Below are positions 1-8,687 of a DNA stretch of 64,000 nucleotides, one piece after another. The number at the start of each line of letters is the position of its first letter. Within the stretch, counting starts at the first letter, position 1. The notes under the pieces were generated by a model, which worked only from the letters and a program-made list of their open reading frames with translations, was not told the origin of the DNA and made no database searches. Position numbers and translations under genes: made by a program. The stretch spans positions 1,426,001 to 1,490,000 of the forward strand of contig NZ_CP053482.1 of assembly GCF_016772315.1 (NCBI RefSeq), in the 5' to 3' direction. The stretch comes from Thiothrix subterranea. GTDB taxonomy: Bacteria > Pseudomonadota > Gammaproteobacteria > Thiotrichales > Thiotrichaceae.

Positions 1-498
1 TTTCATTATTTCAAGGTGGAGCTGGAACGCCGCAACCAGATGAGCATCCCCAATCATACCCTGCGGCTGGCAGTGGAAAAGCTGGCGCTGTATGCCGACT
101 TCCAACCGCTGCTGGATGAAATGGTACGCGCCTTGCGCCTGCTCTCCAACCGCGATGCAATGGGCATGGATGAGAAGCACGTCAAGGTGTTACTGCTTAC
201 CTTGTTGTACCAGACGCAAATCTATTTCGTGCAAAGCGAACGCGAACTCAACCGCAAATATCCCGATATTTTGCTGCTGGAACGCAATCCGATAGCCGTG
301 CCAACCCAACACCTGATCGAATTGAAATACAGCAAAAAAAGCGACAAGGCAGCGGGCTGGGCAGCCAAAAAGCAGGAGGGGCTGGAGCAAGTACAGGGCT
401 ATTTGCAACTGCCGGAGATTGCCGCGCTGCAAAACCTAGTCGCATGGCTATTGGTCACGGATGGCGAACAAATAGAAGTCATCAAGGTCGGCGCTTAA
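1..498 (+). CDS. C-terminal end of an AAA-ATPase/PD-(D/E)XK nuclease protein, cut by the window edge
   Basis: The reading frame is open from base 1 and ends at TAA 496-498, so only about the last 165 residues are present. They match almost residue for residue the C-terminal third of the two full-length proteins at 14814-18252. The PD-(D/E)XK nuclease core is visible as YPDILLLERN followed by HLIELKYSKKSDKA, the D...ExK arrangement. The missing N-terminus should hold the AAA ATPase-like domain (PF09820-type). Family members are common selfish or defence-associated genes of unknown role. The start lies outside the window. It is a third copy of a locally multiplied family. Confidence 0.85.
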   Translation, partial: FHYFKVELERRNQMSIPNHTLRLAVEKLALYADFQPLLDEMVRALRLLSNRDAMGMDEKHVKVLLLTLLYQTQIYFVQSERELNRKYPDILLLERNPIAVPTQHLIELKYSKKSDKAAGWAAKKQEGLEQVQGYLQLPEIAALQNLVAWLLVTDGEQIEVIKVGA

Positions 499-501
499 CT
501 C

Positions 502-529
502 GTAGGGGCGGTTCACGAACCGCCCCTAC
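502..529. repeat. GC-rich palindromic repeat
   Basis: Two 13-base arms, GTAGGGGCGGTTC and its complement, are separated by two bases. The hairpin sits 3 bases after the stop of the preceding gene and before the convergent rpiA stop. It may act as a bidirectional transcription barrier. It looks like a dispersed intergenic palindrome of the REP type rather than a classic terminator, since no T-run follows. Confidence 0.6.
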
Positions 530-563
530 ACCACTCCCACAAATCAACACATCCGATTGATTC

Positions 564-1220
564 TTAAACCAGTGTCCGCACCCCGTTCGCACCTGCCAAA
601 ATCAGCACATCCGCCGGACGAATCGCAAACAAACCGTTGGTCACAATCCCCGGAATCTGGTTCAGGCTATTTTCCAACGCCACCGCATCGGTAATTTCCA
701 GCCCATGCACGTCGATAATAATATTGCCGTTATCCGTGGTGAAGCCCGCCCGCAGCACCGGATTACCACCCAGTTTCACCATTTCCCGCGCCACCAACGC
801 CTGTGCCATCGGAATCACTTCCAGCGGCAATGGGAACTTGCCCAGCGTATTCACCAGCTTGGAATCATCGGCAATACATACAAACTTATCGCTTGCGCCC
901 GCCACAATCTTTTCGCGAGTCAATGCACCGCCGCCGCCTTTCACCAAGTGCAAATCTTCGTTGGACTCATCCGCGCCATCGACGTACAGCGACAACTGCC
1001 CTGCTTCGTTCAAATCCAACACGCGGAAACCGTGCGCTTCCAAACGGTTAGCACTGGCGATAGAGCTAGCAACCGTCGCTTCCACCTTATGCTTAATCCC
1101 CGCCAGCAAGTCGATGAAATGGTTGGCGGTCGAACCCGTGCCAATTCCCACGATCATGCCCGGTTGGACGTATACCAGCGCGGCTTCTGCTGCCGCTTTT
1201 TTCATAGCATCTTGGCTCAT
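564..1220 (-). CDS. rpiA: ribose-5-phosphate isomerase A
   Basis: RpiA interconverts ribose 5-phosphate and ribulose 5-phosphate in the non-oxidative pentose phosphate pathway in the cytoplasm. The 218-residue product has the full set of family motifs: GIGTGST at 25-31 (phosphate binding), DGADE at 81-85, and [11 protein letters not shown] at 94-104 with the catalytic Glu at about 103. The frame stays open upstream, but the start is placed at 1220 because an AGGAAAG Shine-Dalgarno lies just before that ATG and the N-terminus [11 protein letters not shown] fits RpiA length (219 in E. coli). It is transcribed divergently from ilvA, a common arrangement in gammaproteobacteria. Confidence 0.95.
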   Translation of the reverse strand: MSQDAMKKAAAEAALVYVQPGMIVGIGTGSTANHFIDLLAGIKHKVEATVASSIASANRLEAHGFRVLDLNEAGQLSLYVDGADESNEDLHLVKGGGGALTREKIVAGASDKFVCIADDSKLVNTLGKFPLPLEVIPMAQALVAREMVKLGGNPVLRAGFTTDNGNIIIDVHGLEITDAVALENSLNQIPGIVTNGLFAIRPADVLILAGANGVRTLV

Positions 1221-1313
1221 AAACTTTCCTGTGATGTTGTAAAAATCTTTCGCAAACCGAAGTTTGCAATATACTAGCCCACACGTAAAGGCAGAGCCGC
1301 AAAAGTTGGAATT
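1221..1313. promoter_or_regulatory. divergent promoter region between rpiA and ilvA
   Basis: The 93-base gap must carry promoters for both genes. A TATACT sequence at 1270-1275 with TTCGCA about 17 bases upstream is a plausible sigma-70 promoter for ilvA. No leader peptide or attenuator was seen. Confidence 0.4.
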
Positions 1314-2825
1314 ATGAACAAATCCCTGATCAAACGCATCCTCACCGCCCGCGTCTACGACGTGGCTATCGAAACCCCGCTGGAACGGGCGCGTAGCCTG
1401 AGTTCCCGCTTGGGCAATGAAATTTATCTCAAACGCGAAGACTTGCAGCCGGTGTTTTCCTTTAAGCTGCGCGGCGCATTCAACAAAATGTTTTTGCTCT
1501 CGCCGGAAGAACGCGCCCACGGGGTCGTCGCAGCTTCGGCTGGCAATCACGCGCAAGGCGTGGCACTTTCCGGTTCAAAACTCGGCATTAAAACCACCAT
1601 CGTCATGCCCGTCACCACGCCCGACATCAAGGTGAATGCGGTGAAAGCCTTTGGTGGCAATGCGGTGTTGCATGGCAATTCCTACGACGAAGCCTACGCC
1701 CACGCCCGCGAATTGGAACGCGAACACCAGATGACGTTTGTGCATCCCTTCGACGATCTCGACGTGATTGCGGGGCAAGGTACGATTGGCATGGAAATCT
1801 TGCGCCAACATTCCGACCCGATTGAAGCGGTATTTTTGTGCGTTGGCGGCGGCGGCCTGATTGCTGGAGTGGGCAGTTACCTCAAATACCTCTACCCCAC
1901 TATCAAAATCATCGGGGTGGAACACGAAGAAGCGCCCACCTTGCACGCCTCTTTAGCGGCAGGCGAACGGGTGCAATTGGCGCAAGTCGGCACATTTGCG
2001 GATGGTGCGGCGGTCAAACTGATCGGTGAAAACACCTTCGAGATTGCCAAACACATTGTCGATGAAGTGATTTTGGTCAGCACCGACGAAACCTGCGCCG
2101 CCATCAAGGATGTGTTTGAAGACACCCGCACATTGCTCGAACCGGCGGGCGCGTTAGCCGTGGCAGGCATTAAAAAATACGTGGCACGCGAAAACATTCA
2201 AGGTAAACACCTGATTGCAACCGCGAGTGGTGCGAACATCAACTTCGACCGTTTGCGCCACGTTGCCGAACGTGCCGAGTTGGGCGAGGGGCGCGAAATG
2301 TTGCTGGCGGTAACGATTCCTGAACGTCCGGGCAGTTTCCGCGAATTCTGCCACGACATCAGCAACCGCCCGATCACCGAATTCAACTACCGCTATGCCG
2401 ATGCGCGGGACGCACAAGTGTTCGCGGGGGTGAAGATTGCGGGTAAGCAGGAACGCGCTACGTTGCTGGGGGATTTGCGTACCAAAGGCTATTCAGTGAC
2501 GGATTTGACCGATAATGAGGTGGCGAAAATTCACCTGCGTTACATGGTGGGTGGGCATTCTAATGGCGCGGAGCATGAAGTGCTGTACCGTTTCACCTTC
2601 CCCGAACGCCCAGGCGCGTTGCTGCATTTCCTCACCAGCATGAGCGCGGGGTGGAATATCAGCTTGTTCCACTACCGCAATCACGGCTCGGATTTCGGAC
2701 GCGTGTTGGTGGGAATGCAAGTGCCAGAACAGGAACGCGGCGAATTTTGCCAGTTTCTGGAGAAGCTGGGGTATGAGTATTGGGATGAGACGGAGAATTC
2801 GGCTTATCAGCGCTTCCTCGGATAA
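1314..2825 (+). CDS. ilvA: threonine ammonia-lyase, biosynthetic long form
   Basis: IlvA deaminates threonine to 2-oxobutanoate, the first committed step of isoleucine synthesis. At 503 residues it matches the biosynthetic form (about 514 in E. coli). The PLP lysine lies in FSFKLRGAF near residue 51, with SAGNHAQG and the PLP-phosphate loop GGGGLIAG downstream. Two ACT-like regulatory repeats (from about 330 and 425, each starting near PERPG) should bind isoleucine and valine for feedback control. The start ATG at 1314 is 93 bases from the rpiA start. An IS-like element begins 8 bases after the stop. Confidence 0.95.
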   Translation: MNKSLIKRILTARVYDVAIETPLERARSLSSRLGNEIYLKREDLQPVFSFKLRGAFNKMFLLSPEERAHGVVAASAGNHAQGVALSGSKLGIKTTIVMPVTTPDIKVNAVKAFGGNAVLHGNSYDEAYAHARELEREHQMTFVHPFDDLDVIAGQGTIGMEILRQHSDPIEAVFLCVGGGGLIAGVGSYLKYLYPTIKIIGVEHEEAPTLHASLAAGERVQLAQVGTFADGAAVKLIGENTFEIAKHIVDEVILVSTDETCAAIKDVFEDTRTLLEPAGALAVAGIKKYVARENIQGKHLIATASGANINFDRLRHVAERAELGEGREMLLAVTIPERPGSFREFCHDISNRPITEFNYRYADARDAQVFAGVKIAGKQERATLLGDLRTKGYSVTDLTDNEVAKIHLRYMVGGHSNGAEHEVLYRFTFPERPGALLHFLTSMSAGWNISLFHYRNHGSDFGRVLVGMQVPEQERGEFCQFLEKLGYEYWDETENSAYQRFLG

Positions 2826-2833
2826 ATCATTCT

Positions 2834-3750
2834 TTAAATGTGAATTAAGGGCAAACAACAAGCCATAGTGAAAGCCATTATCATCCACGTATACTGCCTG
2901 ATAGACGACTGGCTGAAGAAACTGCCGGTTATTTTGCGCCACCGTGGTTTCAGCCCGGTCTTCAGTGATGCCGAAGTGCTGACATTGGAGGTGGTGGCTG
3001 AATTTATGGGATATGAAGAGGACAAACAGGCTTGGGAGTATTTCCGTCGCCACTGGCTGGAGTGGTTTCCCAAGCTTCCCAGCCGTAGCACTTATGTCCG
3101 CCAAGCGGCACATTTGTGGCGGGTAAAGCAGCAGCTTCATGCTGACCTGTGCAGGGAAATGGGTGTGATGGGAAACGGCGTGCACCGCGTGGATGGTTTC
3201 CCCCTGAAGCTGTGTAATTTTCGGCGTGCTAACCATTGCCGTTTGTTCGCGGGATTGGCGGGCTACGGCTACTGTGCATCCAAAGACCAGCACTACTATG
3301 GTTTTCAGGCCGTCTTGTTGGTGAGCGGTTGTGGTGTGGTCACGGGCATCAACGTGATGGCAGCCAATCATGATGAAGCTGACGGCATCTGGGAATGCCT
3401 GCATGGACAAACGGGCCTCATGCCGGGGGATAAGGGGTTTATCCGACCTATCCACCAAGCAGGGTTGCAAGCCATCGGCCTGAATTTGCAAACGCCACTG
3501 CGCCGCAATATGCAAGATGATCGCCCCAAGGAATATGTCCGGGAACTCATGCGGGAGCGGCGTTTGGTCGAGACGGTCATTGGGCAATTGACGGAGCGTT
3601 TCCATATCCAGCGTGTCCGGGCACGGGATAGGTGGCATCTGACCGTCAGGATTTTTCGCAAAGTGTTGAGCCATACCGTGGCAGTATTCCTGAATAGAAT
3701 GCTTGGCAACTCATCGTTACAGTTGGTCAACTTGCTGGTGTAACGGCGGG
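2834..3750 (+). mobile_element. IS982-like element A, right end not defined
   Basis: The left end carries the same 21-base terminal sequence (starting TTTAAATGTG) that bounds the element at 11245-12235, and about 50 bases continue to match the right end of that element, including the first codons of the transposase. No matching inverted repeat was found after the transposase stop at 3743, so the right end is lost or different. Confidence 0.55.
2868..3743 (+). CDS. DDE transposase, IS982-like
   Basis: This 291-residue protein has the IS982-type N-terminal block FSDAEVLTLEVVAEFMG and a DDE core with VDGFPL, DKGF and a C-terminal ...RLVETVIGQLTERFHIQ helix. It starts at GTG 2868, just inside the left terminal sequence, and reads to TAA 3743 without interruption. 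It is probably full length but may be orphaned from its right end. Family assignment is from motif resemblance; an IS4-superfamily neighbour is the alternative. Confidence 0.7.
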   Translation: MKAIIIHVYCLIDDWLKKLPVILRHRGFSPVFSDAEVLTLEVVAEFMGYEEDKQAWEYFRRHWLEWFPKLPSRSTYVRQAAHLWRVKQQLHADLCREMGVMGNGVHRVDGFPLKLCNFRRANHCRLFAGLAGYGYCASKDQHYYGFQAVLLVSGCGVVTGINVMAANHDEADGIWECLHGQTGLMPGDKGFIRPIHQAGLQAIGLNLQTPLRRNMQDDRPKEYVRELMRERRLVETVIGQLTERFHIQRVRARDRWHLTVRIFRKVLSHTVAVFLNRMLGNSSLQLVNLLV

Positions 3751-3817
3751 AGGAAACTAAGCGACTTCATAATTTACTGCCAACCGGCGGTACAATTCCC
3801 TAATGTGTCCGATTCGG

Positions 3818-4259
3818 GGGAATCGACATCAGATCAATGTTGCACACGGCGTTTATCTCGTCTTGCAGCGCATCCAGTTTTTTTAATCTCTACTCGGCGT
3901 TCCTGCACCAACGCTTCATCCTTGCGAGAATTTTGTTTCTCAGTACAGTGATAACTCATGCCGCCTGCGTACAATAAGTCGTAGTAAGATTGTTTGGATT
4001 GTTAGGTGATGCCGTAATTCACTTCCAAGTAACTGCACAGTTCTTCCAAACGCAGGCTTTCGTGTTGACCAATCCAAGCGAGGACAACTTCCCTCTGGGC
4101 ATCCGTTAGAAAGCTTTGGCTACCCCGATAAGCAACACGCAAGCACACCACACCTTCATTTTGGAAACGGTGTTTCCATTTGCTCACGTACTGCGGGGAG
4201 ATACCCAATGACTCGCAAATTTGGGGCGTGGATACACCTATTTGTGCCAGTTTTATACT
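3818..4259 (-). pseudogene. IS630-family transposase remnant, 3' portion of the N-terminal DNA-binding region
   Basis: Read on the minus strand from 4259 the frame begins KLAQIGVSTPQICESLG and runs through a helix-turn-helix typical of IS630 OrfA-type proteins. An in-frame TAA at about 4002 replaces what should be a Tyr-like codon after NYGIT. The same frame then continues QSKQSYYDLLYAGG and RKDEALVQERRVEIKK before being lost at a poly-A run. The N-terminal codons were separated by the insertion that starts at 4260 and are found at 10175-10247. The catalytic DDE domain is absent, so this is a dead fragment. Confidence 0.75.
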
Positions 4260-5255
4260 TAACCTGAGTTCGGGATAAGGTAAGGCGCAGCCTTTCATGG
4301 GAGAATGTGAGTAACCACACACCACATTGACCCCACTAAAGGCTGCTACTGAGATGCTAACACGGTTATTCTGTGCCATTGACGATTTTTGTCAGGACTT
4401 TCATCCCGAATGGAACAAAACGTTATTGACCCCGAAAGGCGGGCATCGTCGTCGCCACAGTGGTCTTGGCGATAGTGAAATTATGACGATTTTGGTGCAT
4501 TACCACCAAGTGGGGTATCGTACTTTCAAGTGGTATTATGAGCGTCATGTCAAAGTATTTCTTAAGGGTTATTTCCCGCAACTCCCTAGTTATCAACGTT
4601 TTATTGAGTTAATGCCGCGTGTTCTTTTGCCACTAACCCTGTTTATGCAGCACCGCTGTGAAACGGGACGAGGTATTGCCTTCATAGACTCTACCCCCTT
4701 GAAAGTCTGTGAAAATTTGCGTATTCCACGTCATCACACCTTTCGCAAAGACGCAGGGCGGGGTAAATCGTCAACAGGCTGGTTTTATGGGTTCAAACTT
4801 CATTTGGTCGTGGATGACTGCGGCAATATTTTATCGTTTGCCGTTACTTCGGGTAATACCGATGACCGTAAGCCCGTTCCCACGTTGCTGAAAAAAGTGG
4901 TCGGCAAAGTCTTTGGTGATCGTGGCTACATTTCCAAGGCATTGACAGAATCGTTGGCAGAGCAAGGGGTTGAATGGATTACCTCGCTGAAGAAAAACAT
5001 GAAACCCGTGGCGCGTGACACGTTCGATACACTGATGTTGCGTAAACGAAGCATCATCGAAACCATCAATGATCAGTTGAAAAATATTTCACAAATTGAG
5101 CATTCACGCCACCGTTCACTCACTAACTATATGATTAACATCATTGCTGGCTTGGTGGCTTATGCCTATCAAGATAAAAAATCAGCACTGGATTTAAAAA
5201 CATCAGCATTGGTTGTGATCTAAATCGAGGGATGGCTTATCCCGAACTCAGGTTA
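4260..5255 (+). mobile_element. IS982-family insertion sequence, copy 1 (complete)
   Basis: The 996-bp element has terminal inverted repeats TAACCTGAGTTCGGGATAAG (4260-4279) and its complement at 5236-5255. TACT occurs immediately before (4256-4259) and after (5256-5259), consistent with a 4-bp target duplication. It interrupts the IS630-family remnant. See the finding on 4260-10174 for the wider structure. Confidence 0.85.
4354..5223 (+). CDS. IS982-family transposase (copy 1)
   Basis: Intact transposase with the classic IS982 signatures: IDDFCQDFHPEW at the N-terminus, SEIMTILVHYHQVGYR, FIDSTPLKVCENLRI (first Asp), GKSSTGWFYGFKLHL, FGDRGYIS (second Asp) and RSIIETINDQLKNISQIEHS (Glu). ATG 4354 is chosen because the protein then begins MLTRLFCAIDDF as family members do; a TTG 27 bases upstream is also in frame. 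The nearly identical copy 2 at 7873 is interrupted. Confidence 0.85.
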   Translation: MLTRLFCAIDDFCQDFHPEWNKTLLTPKGGHRRRHSGLGDSEIMTILVHYHQVGYRTFKWYYERHVKVFLKGYFPQLPSYQRFIELMPRVLLPLTLFMQHRCETGRGIAFIDSTPLKVCENLRIPRHHTFRKDAGRGKSSTGWFYGFKLHLVVDDCGNILSFAVTSGNTDDRKPVPTLLKKVVGKVFGDRGYISKALTESLAEQGVEWITSLKKNMKPVARDTFDTLMLRKRSIIETINDQLKNISQIEHSRHRSLTNYMINIIAGLVAYAYQDKKSALDLKTSALVVI

Positions 5256-5300
5256 TACTACAAAAACCAATCAACGATGACCCACCAAAGGAGTACCACC

Positions 5301-5753
5301 ATGCGCACCATTTACCGCGACATTCAGGACTTGAGCTTGTCGGGTGTGCCGGTGGAAGGCGAAGCGGGGGTGGGTTATCACCTGCATTATTCGCTGGATA
5401 TTCCGCCGCTGATGTTTAGCGCCGCTGAAATCGAAGCACTGGTTGTCGGGGCGCGGATCTTGAAAGCGTGGGGTGGCAGCGAACGCCATGCGATTGCGCA
5501 ACGCCGTTATCTGCGGCTGAATTACCAACGCGCTGACCACGAATCCAGCCAGCGCGACGTCAAACCGCTGGGGCTGTTTTTCTAGGGCAATGTGTGGACG
5601 CTGACTGCTTGGTGCGAATTGCGTAACGATTTCCGCACTTTTCGTCTTGACCGCATCCGCTGGCTCGATACGCTGGAACGTGACTTTGAGGAATTGCCGG
5701 GGCAAACCTTGGGCGATTTCGTCAGGCTGATGCAGCAGTCAGAGCATTACTGA
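5301..5753 (+). pseudogene. YafY/DeoR-type WYL-domain transcriptional regulator, truncated and with an amber stop
   Basis: The frame opens MRTIYRDIQDLSLSG, the end of the winged-helix domain of YafY-like regulators, and continues GEAGVGYHL and PPLMFSAAEIEALVVGARI, typical of the family. Most of the helix-turn-helix N-terminus is missing. TAG at 5583-5585 lies where family members have Trp (GLFF-W-GNVWTL). The same frame then continues for 55 codons (LTAWCELRNDFRTFRLDRI... to TGA 5753), the C-terminal WYL core. A linker of roughly 70 residues before RRYLRLNYQRAD also seems missing. An AAAGGAG Shine-Dalgarno precedes ATG 5301, so a short peptide may still be made. Confidence 0.75.
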
Positions 5754-5942
5754 ACCTAGCGCGACTGGGTAGCTTGCCAACAGGTTGTTGATGTTTTCCG
5801 ACACAACCAATTATCCAAAAAAGCGTAGAGTGCCAAAAGTCTTATGGTAGCATTCATCTGTCACTAAGCAATTCATAACGCAGAAAATTCAGTTTTTTGT
5901 TTTATGAATCATGTTATTAAAAATAAATGAGTGTCTCTATAC

Positions 5943-6173
5943 ATGATCAAAATTAACCAATTAATGGGAGCTTCGGTGCTGTTGTCTCTCGTCACTGGGT
6001 GCGCGACCCCTGTTGCACCTGAAATGACACAAGCACAAGCTGAAACCAATCGCCAATACATTGACCAAATTGATGCCAGCGACCGTGACCGTGCTCACGT
6101 TGAGCGTATGCGCGAAGTGGAAGCCATTGAGCGTATCAATCGCAGTGCTCCCCCGCTGGTTATTATTAAGTAA
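5943..6173 (+). CDS. small lipoprotein
   Basis: A 76-residue product with a lipoprotein signal (MIKINQLMGASVLLSLVTGC) whose lipobox LVTGC predicts lipidation of a Cys near residue 20. The mature part is short, Gln/Glu-rich and probably helical (QAQAETNRQYIDQIDASDRDRAHVERM is seen around 31-58 in several pieces). ATG 5943 is preferred over an in-frame GTG at 5931, which would put polar residues before the signal core. It is followed 45 bases later by a second lipoprotein gene with a similar QAQAE...NRQ segment, suggesting related partners in one operon. Function unknown. Confidence 0.7.
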   Translation: MIKINQLMGASVLLSLVTGCATPVAPEMTQAQAETNRQYIDQIDASDRDRAHVERMREVEAIERINRSAPPLVIIK

Positions 6174-6218
6174 CCCCCTCGTCTCCTCATTTTAATCTAA
6201 CAACAAAGGATTCAATTT

Positions 6219-6542
6219 ATGAAAACCATCCATTTTTCACCTGTTCTTTTAGCCTCTGTTTTGCTGTTTAGCGGTTGTGCTTCTACGGGTGGTAACAACA
6301 TTACGGCGACCAGTATTAATAGTGCCGCGAGCAAACCCGGTGCGATTATGTCTCAAGCTCAAGCGGAGCAGATTAACCGCCAGCAAGTAGCGCGAATGAA
6401 TGAAGCCGAAACGCAAATGGCCGGTAATGCCGCAGCCCGTGATGGCGTAGATACTTCACTGCACGGCATCAATGCCGTGGCTGAAACCGCAGTGAATGTT
6501 GGCTCTTCGCTCAAGGCACTGGAATTATTGAACCGTTTCTAA
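6219..6542 (+). CDS. small lipoprotein
   Basis: A 107-residue protein with a signal ending LLFSGC, so Cys near 20 should be lipidated. The mature part contains SQAQAEQINRQQVARMNEAE, similar to the segment in the preceding lipoprotein. An AAAGGA Shine-Dalgarno precedes ATG 6219. The pair probably forms one transcription unit ending at the hairpin at 6585-6611. No function can be assigned. Confidence 0.7.
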   Translation: MKTIHFSPVLLASVLLFSGCASTGGNNITATSINSAASKPGAIMSQAQAEQINRQQVARMNEAETQMAGNAAARDGVDTSLHGINAVAETAVNVGSSLKALELLNRF

Positions 6543-6584
6543 GGTACAGCTAGCCAAGCTGAATGGTTTGGCGAGTCATTTACT

Positions 6585-6618
6585 AAAAGGGTGAAGAGAT
6601 TTCACCCTTTTACTTTTT
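6585..6618. terminator. bidirectional intrinsic terminator
   Basis: An 11-base stem, AAAAGGGTGAA (6585-6595) with its complement (6601-6611) and a 5-base loop, is followed by a T-rich stretch on the plus strand and by A/T on the other. It lies between the lipoprotein stop and the convergent nat stop, which it overlaps. Confidence 0.8.
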
Positions 6619-7380
6619 AAAGTGTTTGATACCGAAATGTTCCGCCAATACCGCAGTCTGTTCGTGTAGGGCAAGGGTGCGTTGCGTAGTAATACCTTCC
6701 TTCACTTGTTTGAAACTGTCACCAAACAGGATGTTGCGCCCACTGACCGTGAAGCGCACCACCAACGGTTTCTGGGTAAACACCGCGTCAGGATGGGTAG
6801 AGTTCAACCAGTTTGCCGGAGCAAAATCAATCCACTCGACTGGGCAACGATTAAAGCCGTATTGCTTCACCCATGCACCATCCACTTGCGCTTTGAGGAC
6901 AATATCGCCACCTTCCTCACTCAGCATGAAAGTGTCGCAACCTTGAGGGATTGGCGTTTCCAGCACATCCAGCCGCAGCGGTGCGCGGATGCCGTAACTG
7001 CCAAAACCCAAATCACACAGCCATTCCACTCCGTCCAGCGTGACCAGCAAGGCCATGTGGGTACGCGGGCGTTTCATGGGGTAAAACATCGGGCGGGCGG
7101 CAACGAATTGATAAGGGATTTGCAACGCTTGCAGTGCCATTGCAAACAGCCCGTTGACTTCGTAGCAGTAGCCGCCGCGCTGCTTGCCAACGATTTTCGC
7201 TACGATGTCGGCGGGGTTGAGGGAAATGGGTTTGCCTGCCAATACATCCAGATTTTCAAAGGGTACACTGCGCAACTGGTGTTGCATCAAGGCTTGCACG
7301 GTGGCAAGGTCGGGGCGTAATTCACCCGTGTAGCCGATGCGCTGGCAGTAAGCAGTGAGGTTGAAGGTTTCGGCAATCAT
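6610..7380 (-). CDS. nat: arylamine N-acetyltransferase
   Basis: NAT transfers an acetyl group from acetyl-CoA to arylamines or hydrazines. The 256-residue product carries the catalytic triad: Cys72 in RGGYCYE, His108 in RTHMALL and Asp123 in LCDLGFG. FENLDVLAGKPISL at 41-54 is the usual N-terminal NAT block. Length is slightly below the typical 275-280, with a short C-terminal domain. The gene faces the two lipoprotein genes and shares their terminator. It belongs to the block bracketed by two IS982 copies, so it may be horizontally acquired. Confidence 0.92.
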   Translation of the reverse strand: MIAETFNLTAYCQRIGYTGELRPDLATVQALMQHQLRSVPFENLDVLAGKPISLNPADIVAKIVGKQRGGYCYEVNGLFAMALQALQIPYQFVAARPMFYPMKRPRTHMALLVTLDGVEWLCDLGFGSYGIRAPLRLDVLETPIPQGCDTFMLSEEGGDIVLKAQVDGAWVKQYGFNRCPVEWIDFAPANWLNSTHPDAVFTQKPLVVRFTVSGRNILFGDSFKQVKEGITTQRTLALHEQTAVLAEHFGIKHFKK

Positions 7381-7486
7381 CGGTATTCCTCAAAATCTGT
7401 GGTCAGTGGCGGCAGTATAGGCGGTACGCGGGAGGCGATACAGATGCAGATTTTGGTTAAATGAGCGGTACAGAGGCACGACGACG

Positions 7487-7786
7487 ATGCAAATAGTAGA
7501 AATTCAAGACCCTGCTGACGAGGATATAGCGCCTATCCTGCAAGGCGTGATGGACTATGGCCTATCCCAAATACAGGGCGTTCTTCCCGTCAGGAAGGCT
7601 TTTCACTTGAAGGTAGATGGACGGCTTATTGGAGGGGCAACTGTAAAAATCCACTTCACTAAATGTTATCTGGACAATATGTGGGTAGATGAAAAATACC
7701 GAGGCAACGGATATGGCGCGTGTTTACTCGAAAAAGTAGCAGAATGTGCGGCAAATCATGCGTGCAATGCCATCTATTTAACCTGA
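7487..7786 (+). pseudogene. GNAT-family acetyltransferase, 3' end removed by IS982
   Basis: The first 95 or so residues form the start of a GCN5-type acetyltransferase: strand pairs up to LDNMWVDEKYRGNGYG, where RGNGYG is the acetyl-CoA pyrophosphate loop. The frame runs into IS982 copy 2 at 7779 and stops within its terminal repeat (TGA 7784-7786), so the C-terminal half of the fold is missing. No continuation was found to the right of the IS cluster. Confidence 0.8.
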
Positions 7787-7872
7787 GTTCGGGATAAGGT
7801 AAGGCGCAGCCTTTCATGGGAGAATGTGAGTAACCACACACCACATTGACCCCACTAAAGGCTGCTACTGAG

Positions 7873-8687
7873 ATGCTAACACGGTTATTCTGTGCCATTG
7901 ACGATTTTTGTCAGGACTTTCATCCCGAATGGAACAAAACGTTATTGACCCCGAAAGGCGGGCATCGTCGTCGCCACAGTGGTCTTGGCGATAGTGAAAT
8001 TATGACGATTTTGGTGCATTACCACCAAGTGGGGTATCGTACTTTCAAGTGGTATTATGAGCGTCATGTCAAAGTATTTCTTAAGGGTCATTTCCCGCAA
8101 CTCCCTAGTTATCAACGTTTTATTGAGTTAATGCCGCGTGTTCTTTTGCCACTAACCCTGTTTATGCAGCAACGCTGTGAAACGGGACGAGGTATTGCCT
8201 TCATAGACTCTACCCCCTTGAAAGTCTGTGAAAATTTGCGTATTCCACGCCATCACACCTTTCGCAAAGAGGCAGGGTGGGGTAAATCGTCAACAGGCTG
8301 GTTTTATGGGTTCAAACTTCATTTGGTCGTGGATGACTGCGGCAATATTTTATCGTTTGCCATTACTTCGGGTAATACCGATGACCGTAAGCCCGTTCCC
8401 ACGTTGCTGAAAAAAGTGGTCGGCAAAGTCTTTGGTGATCGTGGCTACATTTCCAAGGCATTGACAGAATCGTTGGCAGAGCAAGGGGTTGAATGGATTA
8501 CCTCGCTGAAGAAAAACATGAAACCCGTGGCGCGTGACACGTTCGATACACTGATGTTGCGTAAACGGAGCATCATCGAAACCATCAATGATCAGTTGAA
8601 AAATATTTCACAAATTGAGCATTCACGCCACCGTTCACTCACTAACTATATGATTAACATCATTGCTGGCTTGGTGGCTTATGCCTA
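7873..8687 (+). pseudogene. IS982-family transposase (copy 2), interrupted near its 3' end
   Basis: The protein is almost identical to copy 1 up to GLVAYAY, then the frame runs into the inserted IS630 element and ends at 8718 with a foreign tail. Remaining codons (QDKKSALDLKTSALVV) resume at 9829 after the insert. The catalytic residues are all upstream of the break, so a protein lacking only the last 18 or so residues could still be produced. A few substitutions separate the copies, for example Gly to His in FLKG(Y/H)FPQ and RG to WG before KSSTG. Confidence 0.75.

Noticed and set aside
637-1277. Long plus-strand ORFs opposite rpiA
   Set aside because: They are antisense shadows of rpiA with no family resemblance. 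Similar shadows opposite ilvA, fadA, fadB, acs and the GH31 gene were dropped for the same reason.
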